Notes under the pieces: model-generated
Told to the model about the DNA's origin: nothing
Databases searched by the model: none
What the model saw: only the letters and a program-made list of their open reading frames with translations
Made by a program: the position numbers and the translations under genes
Shown: piece by piece, positions 1 through 7,358 of the stretch
Numbering within the stretch: the stretch's first letter is position 1
How the letters are laid out: every line of letters starts with the position of its first letter
Assembly (NCBI GenBank): GCA_019308985.1
Contig: JAFDHB010000056.1
Coordinates: 1 to 18,759, forward strand
Direction of reading: 5' to 3'
From: Deltaproteobacteria bacterium
GTDB taxonomy: Bacteria > Desulfobacterota > DSM-4660 > Desulfatiglandales > HGW-15
DNA: 18,759 bases

Positions 1-1
1 A

Positions 2-400
2 CAGCAATACCCCCTGGTAGCCGTCAGCAAGAAGCGGGAGGTATACCGGCACTCGAGGGACAGGCAGATCTCTTCCTTGAGGAAAGTGAACCCGGAGCCT
101 GTCGTCAGTATCCATTTCGAGACGGCAGGAAAACTCGGCATCGAGGAGGGAGACAGGGTCTACGTTGAAACCAGGAGAGGCAAAATCCAGCAGAAAGCAA
201 GCCTGACGTCTGATATCGATCCAAGGGTAGTGGAAATCGATTACGGGTGGTACTTTCCCGAGCGAGCCGACAGGGAATTGATGGACTGGGCACAGGCGAA
301 TATCAATATATTGACCGACAACAGGCCTCCGTTCAACCGGGAAATGGGATCGACGAACCTCAGGGGTTTCTGCTGCAAGGTCTACAAGGCATCGAAGTAG
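2..400 (+). CDS. Molybdopterin oxidoreductase, C-terminal end (partial)
   Basis: An open frame enters from the left edge of the window and stops at TAG 398-400, leaving 132 residues of the C-terminus. They fit the molybdopterin-dinucleotide-binding domain that closes DMSO-reductase-family enzymes: an H-S-R-D-R-Q-I-S-S-L-R stretch, then PEPVVSIH, AGKLGIEEGDRVYVET and an RGKI beta segment, and GWYFPE near the end. In this family the region binds one guanine nucleotide of the bis-MGD cofactor and carries no catalytic residue. The catalytic and Fe-S parts lie outside the window, so the substrate cannot be named; formate dehydrogenase-like or polysulfide/thiosulfate reductase-like enzymes share this tail. 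An internal TTG at 77 is not the start because homology continues upstream of it. The gene converges on the minus-strand operon ending at 483, so it is probably a separate transcription unit. Confidence 0.85.
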   Translation, partial: QQYPLVAVSKKREVYRHSRDRQISSLRKVNPEPVVSIHFETAGKLGIEEGDRVYVETRRGKIQQKASLTSDIDPRVVEIDYGWYFPERADRELMDWAQANINILTDNRPPFNREMGSTNLRGFCCKVYKASK

Positions 401-482
401 ACTTCGGAGAAATGCAGAGGAAAAACCGGCAGTTGGGAGAAACCTACCGTGTGGTGAAGCCTTCAATGGTGGGAGTCGTAGT
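401..482. other. Convergent intergenic gap
   Basis: This 82-base gap lies between the stop of the molybdopterin oxidoreductase (+) and the stop of the LarA-family gene (-). A convergent terminator would be expected here. I find no strong GC-rich stem followed by a T-run on either strand, only a short T-run on the minus strand without a convincing stem. Confidence 0.4.
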
Positions 483-1694
483 CTAGTAACCGAAGTATTG
501 AACATCCGCGTTGGGATATACTGCTACTGTCGGATGGTCGCCGTGCGACCCCTGAAGAATGTCTACTACATCATCCCACTTGTTCAAATGCAGTATTTTG
601 TCAGATGGCTCGAACCATCCGAGACCGGCAATGTCAGGATATTCGGTATACACTATAAAGTGGTTGATATGAGGCGGAACAGGAAATCTCAACCTCATTC
701 TGCCTCCGATCGTTTTGCCCCAAGGTCCCATGAGATAATGGACAACCTGCCCTTCCGGTGCATTACAGATGAGAAGGAAATCACCGCCCTCGTGACTTAC
801 TGAGACAATTGTCTTGAGACCAGTGGCTGCTTCAGTGGACTTGGCAAAGGTATTGGCAATGACGATGTCCTTGCCTTCTGCCTGGGTGGTGAGGTAATGG
901 GTTCTGGCCTCCTGAACGCAGGCCTCGTGGGCGACGCTGGCACCGCTAAATATGGCAACCGTATCTCCGCGCATATTGTAGATACACTCCACCAGGAAAT
1001 CCATGCCCACAAGTGCCGCCGCTTCTTCCATATCTAGGCGCCTGGGGTTCCTTTCATAATCCGTCCTTTCCCGTGGTGAAAGCGGTATCCTGTGATTTGC
1101 TTCAATCGTATCTATGGAGGCTATACCGGGCAGGACAATTTTGCCGCCGCCGCTAAAGGCTGTCATGCCGTGAGGCGCGACAGAGCCTATGGCTATTCTG
1201 AAATCGCATTGCATGACCTCCGCGTTGACAAAGACCTTTGTGCCGCGACTTGTTGTACCGGCGTATGTATGGTTTTCATAGGGATTGTGATTGAAAACAG
1301 GATACCTGGCCAGAACATTGTTCCCCAGCTTTTTTGCGAAATCCGCCCTGTTCATGGGTGCATGAGTACCTGTGGCCCCAATAAACCTGATCCTTTCATC
1401 AGGTACTCCCCCAGCCTTCAATTCCTCGAGGATAAAGGGGACAATTCTTGCTACCCTGGTCACGCGGGTCATATCATCGAAAAGGATGACCACTTCTTTC
1501 TTACCCCTGACCGCGTCTCTTATGGGTGGAACATCAATCGGATTAGCCACTGAAGCACGGATCTGATCGTCATCCAAGGCCTGGCGCTTGTGACCGGCCA
1601 TGTTGCACATTTCAATATCCCATGAGTCAGGTATGTGCAGTTCAAGATCACTGGGATTATGCCATGGTAGTTGCGGAATTCTGATAGTTTTCAT
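483..1694 (-). CDS. LarA-family nickel-pincer racemase/epimerase
   Basis: This 403-residue protein is a homologue of lactate racemase LarA (DUF2088/Lar_N). Residues that coordinate or serve the nickel pincer (NPN) cofactor in Lactobacillus LarA have clear counterparts: FDDMTR with D73/D74 and R77, the ATGTH motif with H111, the APH motif with H175, SGGGK with K185 (the lysine that covalently carries the cofactor) and the NH motif with H201. All lie within one to three positions of LarA numbering. Known family members racemise or epimerise 2-hydroxy acids in the cytoplasm, and many are not lactate racemases. The ATG overlaps the stop of the upstream gene as ATGA (1694-1691), so translation is probably coupled. 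It is the last gene of the minus-strand run. The cofactor makers larB, larC and larE are not in the window. The family is secure; the substrate is unknown. Confidence 0.88.
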   Translation of the reverse strand: MKTIRIPQLPWHNPSDLELHIPDSWDIEMCNMAGHKRQALDDDQIRASVANPIDVPPIRDAVRGKKEVVILFDDMTRVTRVARIVPFILEELKAGGVPDERIRFIGATGTHAPMNRADFAKKLGNNVLARYPVFNHNPYENHTYAGTTSRGTKVFVNAEVMQCDFRIAIGSVAPHGMTAFSGGGKIVLPGIASIDTIEANHRIPLSPRERTDYERNPRRLDMEEAAALVGMDFLVECIYNMRGDTVAIFSGASVAHEACVQEARTHYLTTQAEGKDIVIANTFAKSTEAATGLKTIVSVSHEGGDFLLICNAPEGQVVHYLMGPWGKTIGGRMRLRFPVPPHINHFIVYTEYPDIAGLGWFEPSDKILHLNKWDDVVDILQGSHGDHPTVAVYPNADVQYFGY

Positions 1695-2179
1695 TTCCCA
1701 TAATCATCTATTTTTTCGCCCAAGTTGTTATTTACTTTTCTTATTCGGTCATTGGGGTTACAGGCGTGGAGATGTATTCGATTTCCTGGCTTCTTCTTTG
1801 CCATTTCCTCGGCTATTATCCATCCGGGCTTGCCTTTCAGGGGTATTCTCTCTATTTTGAAGATAACAGGTCTTTCAGCATCGGGACAGGTATACCAAGA
1901 AACCTTCTGTGTTGAATCTGAGAGTATCTTTCCTGTATCCGGGTCCTTTACCGGTTCTACAGAACGTTGCAGGGCCTTAACAACAGGTATCATACCCGAC
2001 ACGAGAGATAAACAGAGGGCCCCAGTGGTTTCAGAAAGATCAATTTGGTTGTCATGGAATACAATTTTATCTCCCTTTTCATACATCCGGCATGGAAGCC
2101 GGACATGTGACGGCTCGCCGGGGGTAAGGCTGCTTGGCATGCTCACCTTTTCAACAGTGGCTATTACTTTGAAATACAT
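1691..2179 (-). CDS. TIGR04076-like small conserved protein
   Basis: This protein has 162 residues. An open frame extends back to a GTG at 2200, but a GAGGAA Shine-Dalgarno sits nine bases before the ATG at 2179, so I take the ATG. The order of motifs resembles the TIGR04076 family: an N-terminal beta strand (YFKVIATVEKV), a cysteine followed by a KGD motif, a middle segment with IPVVKAL, and the closing block TCPDAERPVIFKIERI. It has no signal peptide or membrane segment, so it is probably cytoplasmic. The molecular function of the family is unknown to me. The stop overlaps the LarA-family start by four bases, which suggests the two proteins are made in a fixed ratio and may act together. 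The assignment rests on motif memory and should be treated as probable. Confidence 0.68.
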   Translation of the reverse strand: MYFKVIATVEKVSMPSSLTPGEPSHVRLPCRMYEKGDKIVFHDNQIDLSETTGALCLSLVSGMIPVVKALQRSVEPVKDPDTGKILSDSTQKVSWYTCPDAERPVIFKIERIPLKGKPGWIIAEEMAKKKPGNRIHLHACNPNDRIRKVNNNLGEKIDDYGK

Positions 2180-2280
2180 AGATAATCTTTCCTCAAGCAC
2201 AATCTGACTGATACGTGGAAAGCCGTTGGTGGCTTGGACCGAAATGAGACATACTGACCTGCAAAGAATTTATGGGGTTT

Positions 2281-2499
2281 CTACCAGGCGTGGGGGACAG
2301 GTCTTCCTCGTTGAGGAGAGACATAAATTGCCTTTACAGGGCAAATCCTCTCGCAGATATAGCACGAGACGCAGTCTTCCGGGTACTTTGGGTACGCACT
2401 GTTCGTTTCCTTAACCATGTATATGACGTCCATGGGGCAGCTTTCATCGCATAGTTCACAGCCTGTGCAAAGGTCAGGATCTATTCTTTCAATGGGCAT
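2281..2499 (-). CDS. 2[4Fe-4S] ferredoxin subunit
   Basis: This 72-residue protein has two CxxCxxCxxxCP motifs (C11, C14, C17, C21 and C43, C46, C49, C53), the layout of a bacterial 2[4Fe-4S] ferredoxin or of AprB-like electron-transfer subunits. The start is ATG at 2499, with an AGGTGA Shine-Dalgarno about five bases upstream. A GTG at 2508 that overlaps the flavoprotein stop (GTGA) is also possible but lies too close to the ribosome site. It follows the FrdA/AprA-like flavoprotein directly. Its paralogue at 15555-17654 carries the same kind of ferredoxin as a C-terminal domain, which strongly suggests that this small protein is the electron-transfer partner of the flavoprotein. It probably acts in the cytoplasm, as there is no signal peptide. 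Confidence 0.92.
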   Translation of the reverse strand: MPIERIDPDLCTGCELCDESCPMDVIYMVKETNSAYPKYPEDCVSCYICERICPVKAIYVSPQRGRPVPHAW

Positions 2500-2504
2500 G
2501 GTGA

Positions 2505-4241
2505 TCACCTCTCGTATTTCAAAGGGTATCTCAAATCATAAGGCATTGAAGTGTCACCCCATGAATCTTTTGGCACAAACTCCGTCCATATTTTCATTTT
2601 TCCTCCCTCATCTCTAACGAGTATCCATTTGAGCCAGTTCTCATCGTCCCTGTGCGGGTAATCTTCCCGATAAAAGCAGCCCCGGCTTTCAGTCCTGGTA
2701 AGCGACGTCCTTATTAATATCTCTGCACCAAGAACGATATTCCTAACTTCATGGGCTTTTCTCAGATCGTGCAAATCAACGGCCCTCAGCTTGGGCAGGA
2801 AATGGTCCTTGAAGAATTCAACCATGGTCAAAGCGGACTGTAACCGCTTCTCATGCATCACCATGTGCACTTCATAGGGGAAGATCGTCTGCTGAACCCT
2901 CATAAGTACGTGATCGGTACTGAAACCACTTTCCCGGCGGAGGGGTGCAAATGTAATATCTTCGTACGCGGCTACAACAGATTTTTCCAGTGGCATCATC
3001 TCCGTCTTAAGAGCAAAGTGCGCTGCCCCTTGGCCGGCACGATATCCAGATACGGCAGCTTTCATCATGCCTGTTCCACCCGAGGGATAATTAGCTCCAC
3101 CCAAACCGCACCCCGACGCATCTCCTGCTGCATAGAGACCTGGAAGACTAGTCTCGCACTTTTCGTTTATGCGCAGTCCTCCACCAGGTCGTGCGCCCAC
3201 AAATGCGGTATGTTGTTCGAGCCGATCCTTGAAAATATCAAGACCGGCCCGGTCAAGCATGGTTATCCAGGGTCCCTCTGATTTCTCCTCATATTTTCTT
3301 ATTTCATCTTTGAATTGTTCACGGTCAACGCCATAGGGTTCGTGAAAAATAGGCCCGCGGCCTGCATGAATCTCGATGGGCCATAGTACAAGCGTAACCG
3401 CACCGGGATTCCCTTCGTCCCCGAGAAAAAACTCACCCCTGGCATTAGTTACATCATCTTTTCCGCCTGTTTCCCATGTGGGGCCATCAATGATAACCGT
3501 ATCACACTTGGAAACAACGTACATAATTCCGCCCCACTCCATGCTCTTCAATTCAGCGCCGGCGCGGTATCCCATCATCGTGCCATCACCTGTGTTGAAC
3601 TGTCGTCCATAGCCTGCCCCCTTGAAACTCAACATGCCAGAAGCAATGGCAGTCGCTTTGGATTTAATCACATAGAAATCACCTGTCCTGACATGAAAAC
3701 CTACGGCGCCGAGAATCCATCCGTCCTTTTCCAATAGGTCGGTTATCATTACACGATCAAGGACAGTGCATTTGCTTTCAACAACCTTCTGCCGTGCTTT
3801 AAGCATCTTGTCCTTGGCCCCGAACTCCGAAAGCCGGCATGTGCTCCGATACTTACTCTTTAGCCAGAGGGGACGAGAAGGCTCTTCACCCGGTTGAGGA
3901 AACCCCACGGTGCCGTCTTTCTTGTAGAAAGGAATCCCCCAGGAGACCATGTCACGGTGCCTGGCATAGGACTCCTTCAGCATGATTTCCACCCACTTGC
4001 GGTCTACCAGGTACTCTCCGACTCTTGAAAATTGTTCTAGCCAGGCATCCAGCTCGTCACCCCATTGAGGACTGAAAACAAGCATACCTCCGGCGTAAAC
4101 GCTACAGCCTGACCTGCCGGTGGTATTTTTATCAACAAGGACTACTTCAGCACCCAATTGCCTTGCCCGAACGGCTGCAAAACACCCTGCCAGTCCTCCT
4201 CCTATAACAAGTACATCTGTTTCAAGAAGTTTTGTACCCAA
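2505..4241 (-). CDS. FAD-dependent FrdA/AprA-like oxidoreductase
   Basis: This 578-residue flavoprotein belongs to the fumarate reductase/succinate dehydrogenase/APS reductase alpha superfamily (FAD_binding_2). The N-terminus holds the GxGxxG dinucleotide loop at residues 14-19 followed by an acidic strand end (VLVDK). A GRSGCSVYAGGM segment follows, then HAGRGP in the middle, the second FAD motif GLYAAGDASG, and a C-terminal SRGCFYREDYPHRDDENW block typical of the superfamily's helical domain. The start is a TTG at 4241: a GGGAGG Shine-Dalgarno lies seven bases upstream, and the GxGxxG begins 14 residues later, as expected. No Tat signal is present, so it is cytoplasmic. It precedes its likely ferredoxin partner and lies 54 bases after dctM. 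The substrate is unknown. A true APS reductase is unlikely because no sat or qmo genes are nearby and the neighbours concern organic-acid uptake. Confidence 0.88.
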   Translation of the reverse strand: MGTKLLETDVLVIGGGLAGCFAAVRARQLGAEVVLVDKNTTGRSGCSVYAGGMLVFSPQWGDELDAWLEQFSRVGEYLVDRKWVEIMLKESYARHRDMVSWGIPFYKKDGTVGFPQPGEEPSRPLWLKSKYRSTCRLSEFGAKDKMLKARQKVVESKCTVLDRVMITDLLEKDGWILGAVGFHVRTGDFYVIKSKATAIASGMLSFKGAGYGRQFNTGDGTMMGYRAGAELKSMEWGGIMYVVSKCDTVIIDGPTWETGGKDDVTNARGEFFLGDEGNPGAVTLVLWPIEIHAGRGPIFHEPYGVDREQFKDEIRKYEEKSEGPWITMLDRAGLDIFKDRLEQHTAFVGARPGGGLRINEKCETSLPGLYAAGDASGCGLGGANYPSGGTGMMKAAVSGYRAGQGAAHFALKTEMMPLEKSVVAAYEDITFAPLRRESGFSTDHVLMRVQQTIFPYEVHMVMHEKRLQSALTMVEFFKDHFLPKLRAVDLHDLRKAHEVRNIVLGAEILIRTSLTRTESRGCFYREDYPHRDDENWLKWILVRDEGGKMKIWTEFVPKDSWGDTSMPYDLRYPLKYER

Positions 4242-4295
4242 ATGTCAGCCTCCCTTCTTAAACTTGTCAATAATGGACAAAATACTGTCTGGTCA

Positions 4296-5597
4296 TCAAC
4301 TCATCATATTGGGTAAGACCGTAACGATTTGAGGAATATGTATGATAATGATAATGCCAACAAAGTCCGTCATGACGTGGGGAATAATTCCTCGAAATAT
4401 GGTTTCTAGAGGGATATCTTTTGCTACCCCATGGATAATATAGGCCGCTATACCTACCGGCGGAGTCTTGGTGCCAATGTTGCCTAACAACAGGATCAGC
4501 ACACCAAACCACACAGGATCAAAGCCAAGGGCTGATATGACGGGATAGAAGATGGGGACCAGGAGCACCACCAAGGCGATTACTTCAATGAAAAAACCTC
4601 CCATAATAAATACCAATGATATCAGATAGATCACAACAATTGGGGACACCTGGAGCCCCTGCAACCACTCCTGTATAGCCACAGAGAAGCCGGTTATGGT
4701 GATGAAATGGCTGAATGTATGAGCACCTGCAACGATGATAAATAACATGGTCGATATCCGCACGGCATCTCCCAGGGCGCCAATGAACCCCCGCCACACC
4801 AGTCCCCGCCTTACCAGGGCGATGCCAAGTGCGCCCACAGCCCCGATAGCCCCCGCTTCTGTGGGCGTAAAAACACCCATGAAGAGGCCTCCCATTACCA
4901 AGATGAATAGAAGGGCCATCTCGGTCACACCCCAAATGGATCTTAATTTTTGTTTTATGGTTGTCGCTTCACCCGGGGGACCATAATGGGGTTTTAAAAG
5001 ACAACGAATATAGACCGTCATCGAGTGCATAATCATTTTCATCAAACCAGGAAGAATACCCGCGATGAACTGATGAGAGATGGATGCGCCAATAAGCACG
5101 CAATAGATGATTGCTCCTGCGCTAGGGGGAATTAGCACTGCAAGGGGGCCACCAGCAGCAATGCAGCCTGTGGCCAATCTCGGGTCGTAACCACGCTTCC
5201 TCATTTCAGGTAGAGCCACTCGTGACATGGTGGCCTCTGCCGCGGCACCGGACCCTGACATCGCGCCGAAGGCGCCACAGGCCATCATCGTGGCTATCCC
5301 GAGACCCCCGCGCATTCGCCCGAAAATAGTATAGGCCGCATTATAAAGCCTGGAGCTGGCCCCCGAATAGAAGGCCAAGGAGCCCATGAGAATGAACATA
5401 GGAATAACTGTCAAATTGTAACCTGAGAATACGTCCCACAGATCCATAACCAAACGACTATACGCAGCTTCCAAGGAATTCAAGTAGCTGAATCCCGCGA
5501 AACCAACCAACGCCATCACAAAGGCCACCGGTATACCCGTAAAGAAACCAATTATGAGGACGACAACGCCGATAATGCCGACAAGAAGCGGGTCCAT
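4296..5597 (-). CDS. dctM: TRAP transporter large permease DctM
   Basis: This 433-residue polytopic membrane protein has the usual length of DctM, the 11-13 helix subunit that carries sodium-driven substrate flux in TRAP importers. Recognisable blocks are the N-terminal hydrophobic helix with PVAFVMALVGF, PMFILMGSLAFYSG, the glycine-rich GAFGAMSGSGAAAEATMS segment, ALPEMRKRGYDPRLATGCIAAGGPLAVLIPPS, and GVFTPTEAGAIGA. These are family signatures. The ATG begins four bases after the dctQ stop, with an AAGGA ribosome site inside the end of dctQ, so the two permease genes are tightly linked. Together with the dctP at 6249-7265 it makes a complete three-gene TRAP system. The ligand cannot be predicted with confidence; organic acids are the common substrates. 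Confidence 0.95.
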   Translation of the reverse strand: MDPLLVGIIGVVVLIIGFFTGIPVAFVMALVGFAGFSYLNSLEAAYSRLVMDLWDVFSGYNLTVIPMFILMGSLAFYSGASSRLYNAAYTIFGRMRGGLGIATMMACGAFGAMSGSGAAAEATMSRVALPEMRKRGYDPRLATGCIAAGGPLAVLIPPSAGAIIYCVLIGASISHQFIAGILPGLMKMIMHSMTVYIRCLLKPHYGPPGEATTIKQKLRSIWGVTEMALLFILVMGGLFMGVFTPTEAGAIGAVGALGIALVRRGLVWRGFIGALGDAVRISTMLFIIVAGAHTFSHFITITGFSVAIQEWLQGLQVSPIVVIYLISLVFIMGGFFIEVIALVVLLVPIFYPVISALGFDPVWFGVLILLLGNIGTKTPPVGIAAYIIHGVAKDIPLETIFRGIIPHVMTDFVGIIIIIHIPQIVTVLPNMMS

Positions 5598-5601
5598 CCT
5601 T

Positions 5602-6156
5602 CTATTTCCTTTTTATCTCGGCGAGTGAGTTCAAAAAATCCGCAAGCAGTACCAAGGTGAGTAACCCGCAGGCGACAGCCATCACAAAGGCGAATGGAGC
5701 GGTGGGTATCTTTACAGTCATCGTATATTCGCCTACCCGCCGCATAGAGTTTGCGAACAAAAAACTCCGCCATGTCAGCATCCCGAACAGGCCTGAGCTA
5801 ATAAGCCAGCCTGCACTTTGTATGATGGCCCTTGGGCGCTGTCCTAGTCTCGAGATCAAGATTTGGACGGATGTGTGGCCTCGCAAAACCTGGGTTCTTG
5901 CCAAGCCGAAGGATACAATCACACAACCGACAAGCCCTGTCGCATCGAAGACACCAAGAATGGGATTATCAAAAAGGTAGCGCCCAATGACGTCCGCACA
6001 CGTCCCAAACATAAGAGCTACAATAGCGACAAAGGATATCCACTGTAGCTTTTCGCTCATCCAGCGGACAGCCCTATGAAAGTGGACGACTCCAGTCAAA
6101 CGGCCTTGTGTATCTTGCACTTTGTGGTCTCTCTCTTTGACTTTCACAATGCCCAT
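5602..6156 (-). CDS. dctQ: TRAP transporter small permease DctQ
   Basis: This 184-residue protein has four hydrophobic helices (around residues 38-60, 72-95, 112-135 and 150-175) and the family motif block V-I-x-R-Y-L-F-D-N-P-I-L-G, followed by a GxxxxxRGHTSV-like segment (LARTQVLRGHTSVQIL). In TRAP importers DctQ pairs with DctM in the inner membrane. I see no strong Shine-Dalgarno before the ATG at 6156; a second methionine at residue 33 just before the first helix is an alternative start. The gene lies 92 bases after dctP, the gap containing a stable hairpin, and four bases before dctM. Low initiation strength would fit the lower amount of permease needed relative to the binding protein. 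Confidence 0.9.
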   Translation of the reverse strand: MGIVKVKERDHKVQDTQGRLTGVVHFHRAVRWMSEKLQWISFVAIVALMFGTCADVIGRYLFDNPILGVFDATGLVGCVIVSFGLARTQVLRGHTSVQILISRLGQRPRAIIQSAGWLISSGLFGMLTWRSFLFANSMRRVGEYTMTVKIPTAPFAFVMAVACGLLTLVLLADFLNSLAEIKRK

Positions 6157-6190
6157 TCAGTACCGGACCTAATTGTTCAGACAGTTTTGA

Positions 6191-6221
6191 GGTTAGGGGA
6201 GGCTTCGGAACTCCCCTAACC
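6191..6221 (-). promoter_or_regulatory. Intercistronic hairpin after dctP
   Basis: A perfect 11-bp inverted repeat, GGTTAGGGGAG and its complement, is separated by nine bases. It lies between the binding-protein gene dctP and dctQ. On the minus strand the stem is not followed by a T-run, so it is probably a transcript-stabilising or partial-attenuation hairpin and not a full terminator. Such hairpins after solute-binding-protein genes commonly raise binding protein over permease. Confidence 0.65.
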
Positions 6222-6248
6222 ATTGGACTATATTGTACTTGCTCCCAC

Positions 6249-7265
6249 CTACTTCTGGTATTTCTTTGCAAGGCGAAGCATCTCATCAAGGAAACCGCGG
6301 CCATCCAGCCCTCTTTTTGCTGTCTCCTCGAAATATTCCTTATATACGGCCCTGATTCCCCTTTCCCTGCCCGCCATGTATTCCGGGGTGGCATCAATGA
6401 TTTCCACACCCTGCTTCTTGGCCCACGCGAGACCGGCTTTAGAATCATCAATAACGCCTTGAGTATCTTTATACATCCACTCCTTGTTCACCTCTTTGAA
6501 TATCTCCTGGACGTCTGGCGGCAAAGCGTTCCAGGTCTTATTGTTCATAACGACCAGGAATGCCGCTGAGGTCATGGGGGCAAGCGTAGCGTACTTAAGT
6601 GGAGGGGCGAGTTTATATATCTTAATAGTGGCACCAGTGATGGTCGCATTAATGAGGCCCTTTTGAAGAGCGTCAGCCTGTGCTCCCGCTGGCATGGATA
6701 CAGGTGTGGCACCCATCACCTTCAATATCGTGGCTGTCACTCCAAAGCACCTGACTTTCAGATCCTTCATATCTCTTAGAGTCCTGACCGGATGAACCGT
6801 ATTAAAAAGATGGGCCCCTGGGACCTGGAAGGCATACATGAATTTTGTATCCTCTAGTTCCGCGGGTTTAAACTTATGATACATTTCATTGAATATTCTG
6901 GTACCAACCATTGGATCCATGATAGGCCCGGGGATGTTCCAAGCTTTAGTCAGGGGGAAACGACCGGGAGTGTAACCCTGGACGATGATAGCCATATCAG
7001 CAATACCCTTAACCACGCCCTCATAGGCTTCCTTGCCCTTCAACAGGGCGCCAGAATGGTAATGGGTAATCTTAACCCGCCCCTTCGTGCGTTTCTCAAT
7101 CTCCTTGCAGTATAGGGCACCGTTTTTGATGAATGACGTGTTCATGCTGGCAAAGTCAGCTCGTGTCAGTTTAATGATTTTTGCTTGGGTTACATCGGCA
7201 AATCTGCCAAAAAACAGACCTGAGGCCACTGTTACCACAAATAATCCTAGAATCATCTTTTTCAT
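6249..7265 (-). CDS. dctP: TRAP solute-binding protein DctP
   Basis: This 338-residue periplasmic binding protein of the DctP family has a Sec signal peptide: lysines at 2-3, a hydrophobic core at about 4-19, and a likely cut after TQA near residue 28. The mature part has the DctP fold signatures GRVKITHYHSGAL, GVVKGIADMAI and DMKDLKVRCFG, where R172 is in the position of the conserved arginine that holds the ligand carboxylate. A strong GGGGGA ribosome site precedes the ATG at 7265. It lies 93 bases after the RdhA-like gene and 92 bases before dctQ. Its placement directly behind the RdhA-like gene suggests that the imported acid is that enzyme's substrate or a related compound; this is inference. 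Confidence 0.93.
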   Translation of the reverse strand: MKKMILGLFVVTVASGLFFGRFADVTQAKIIKLTRADFASMNTSFIKNGALYCKEIEKRTKGRVKITHYHSGALLKGKEAYEGVVKGIADMAIIVQGYTPGRFPLTKAWNIPGPIMDPMVGTRIFNEMYHKFKPAELEDTKFMYAFQVPGAHLFNTVHPVRTLRDMKDLKVRCFGVTATILKVMGATPVSMPAGAQADALQKGLINATITGATIKIYKLAPPLKYATLAPMTSAAFLVVMNNKTWNALPPDVQEIFKEVNKEWMYKDTQGVIDDSKAGLAWAKKQGVEIIDATPEYMAGRERGIRAVYKEYFEETAKRGLDGRGFLDEMLRLAKKYQK

Positions 7266-7358
7266 GTTTTCCCCCTTTCATTCTTTAGTTCATAAAGGTT
7301 GGTCAATCATTTCTTCGGTGAACGCACGATAGTCGTTTCAACTTTTCATTCACTTGAT

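Noticed and set aside
2505..4241. Genuine APS reductase (aprA/aprB) with the ferredoxin as AprB
   Set aside because: The superfamily is right, but the ferredoxin is only 72 residues, no sat or qmo genes are near, a fused paralogue exists and the context is organic-acid uptake.
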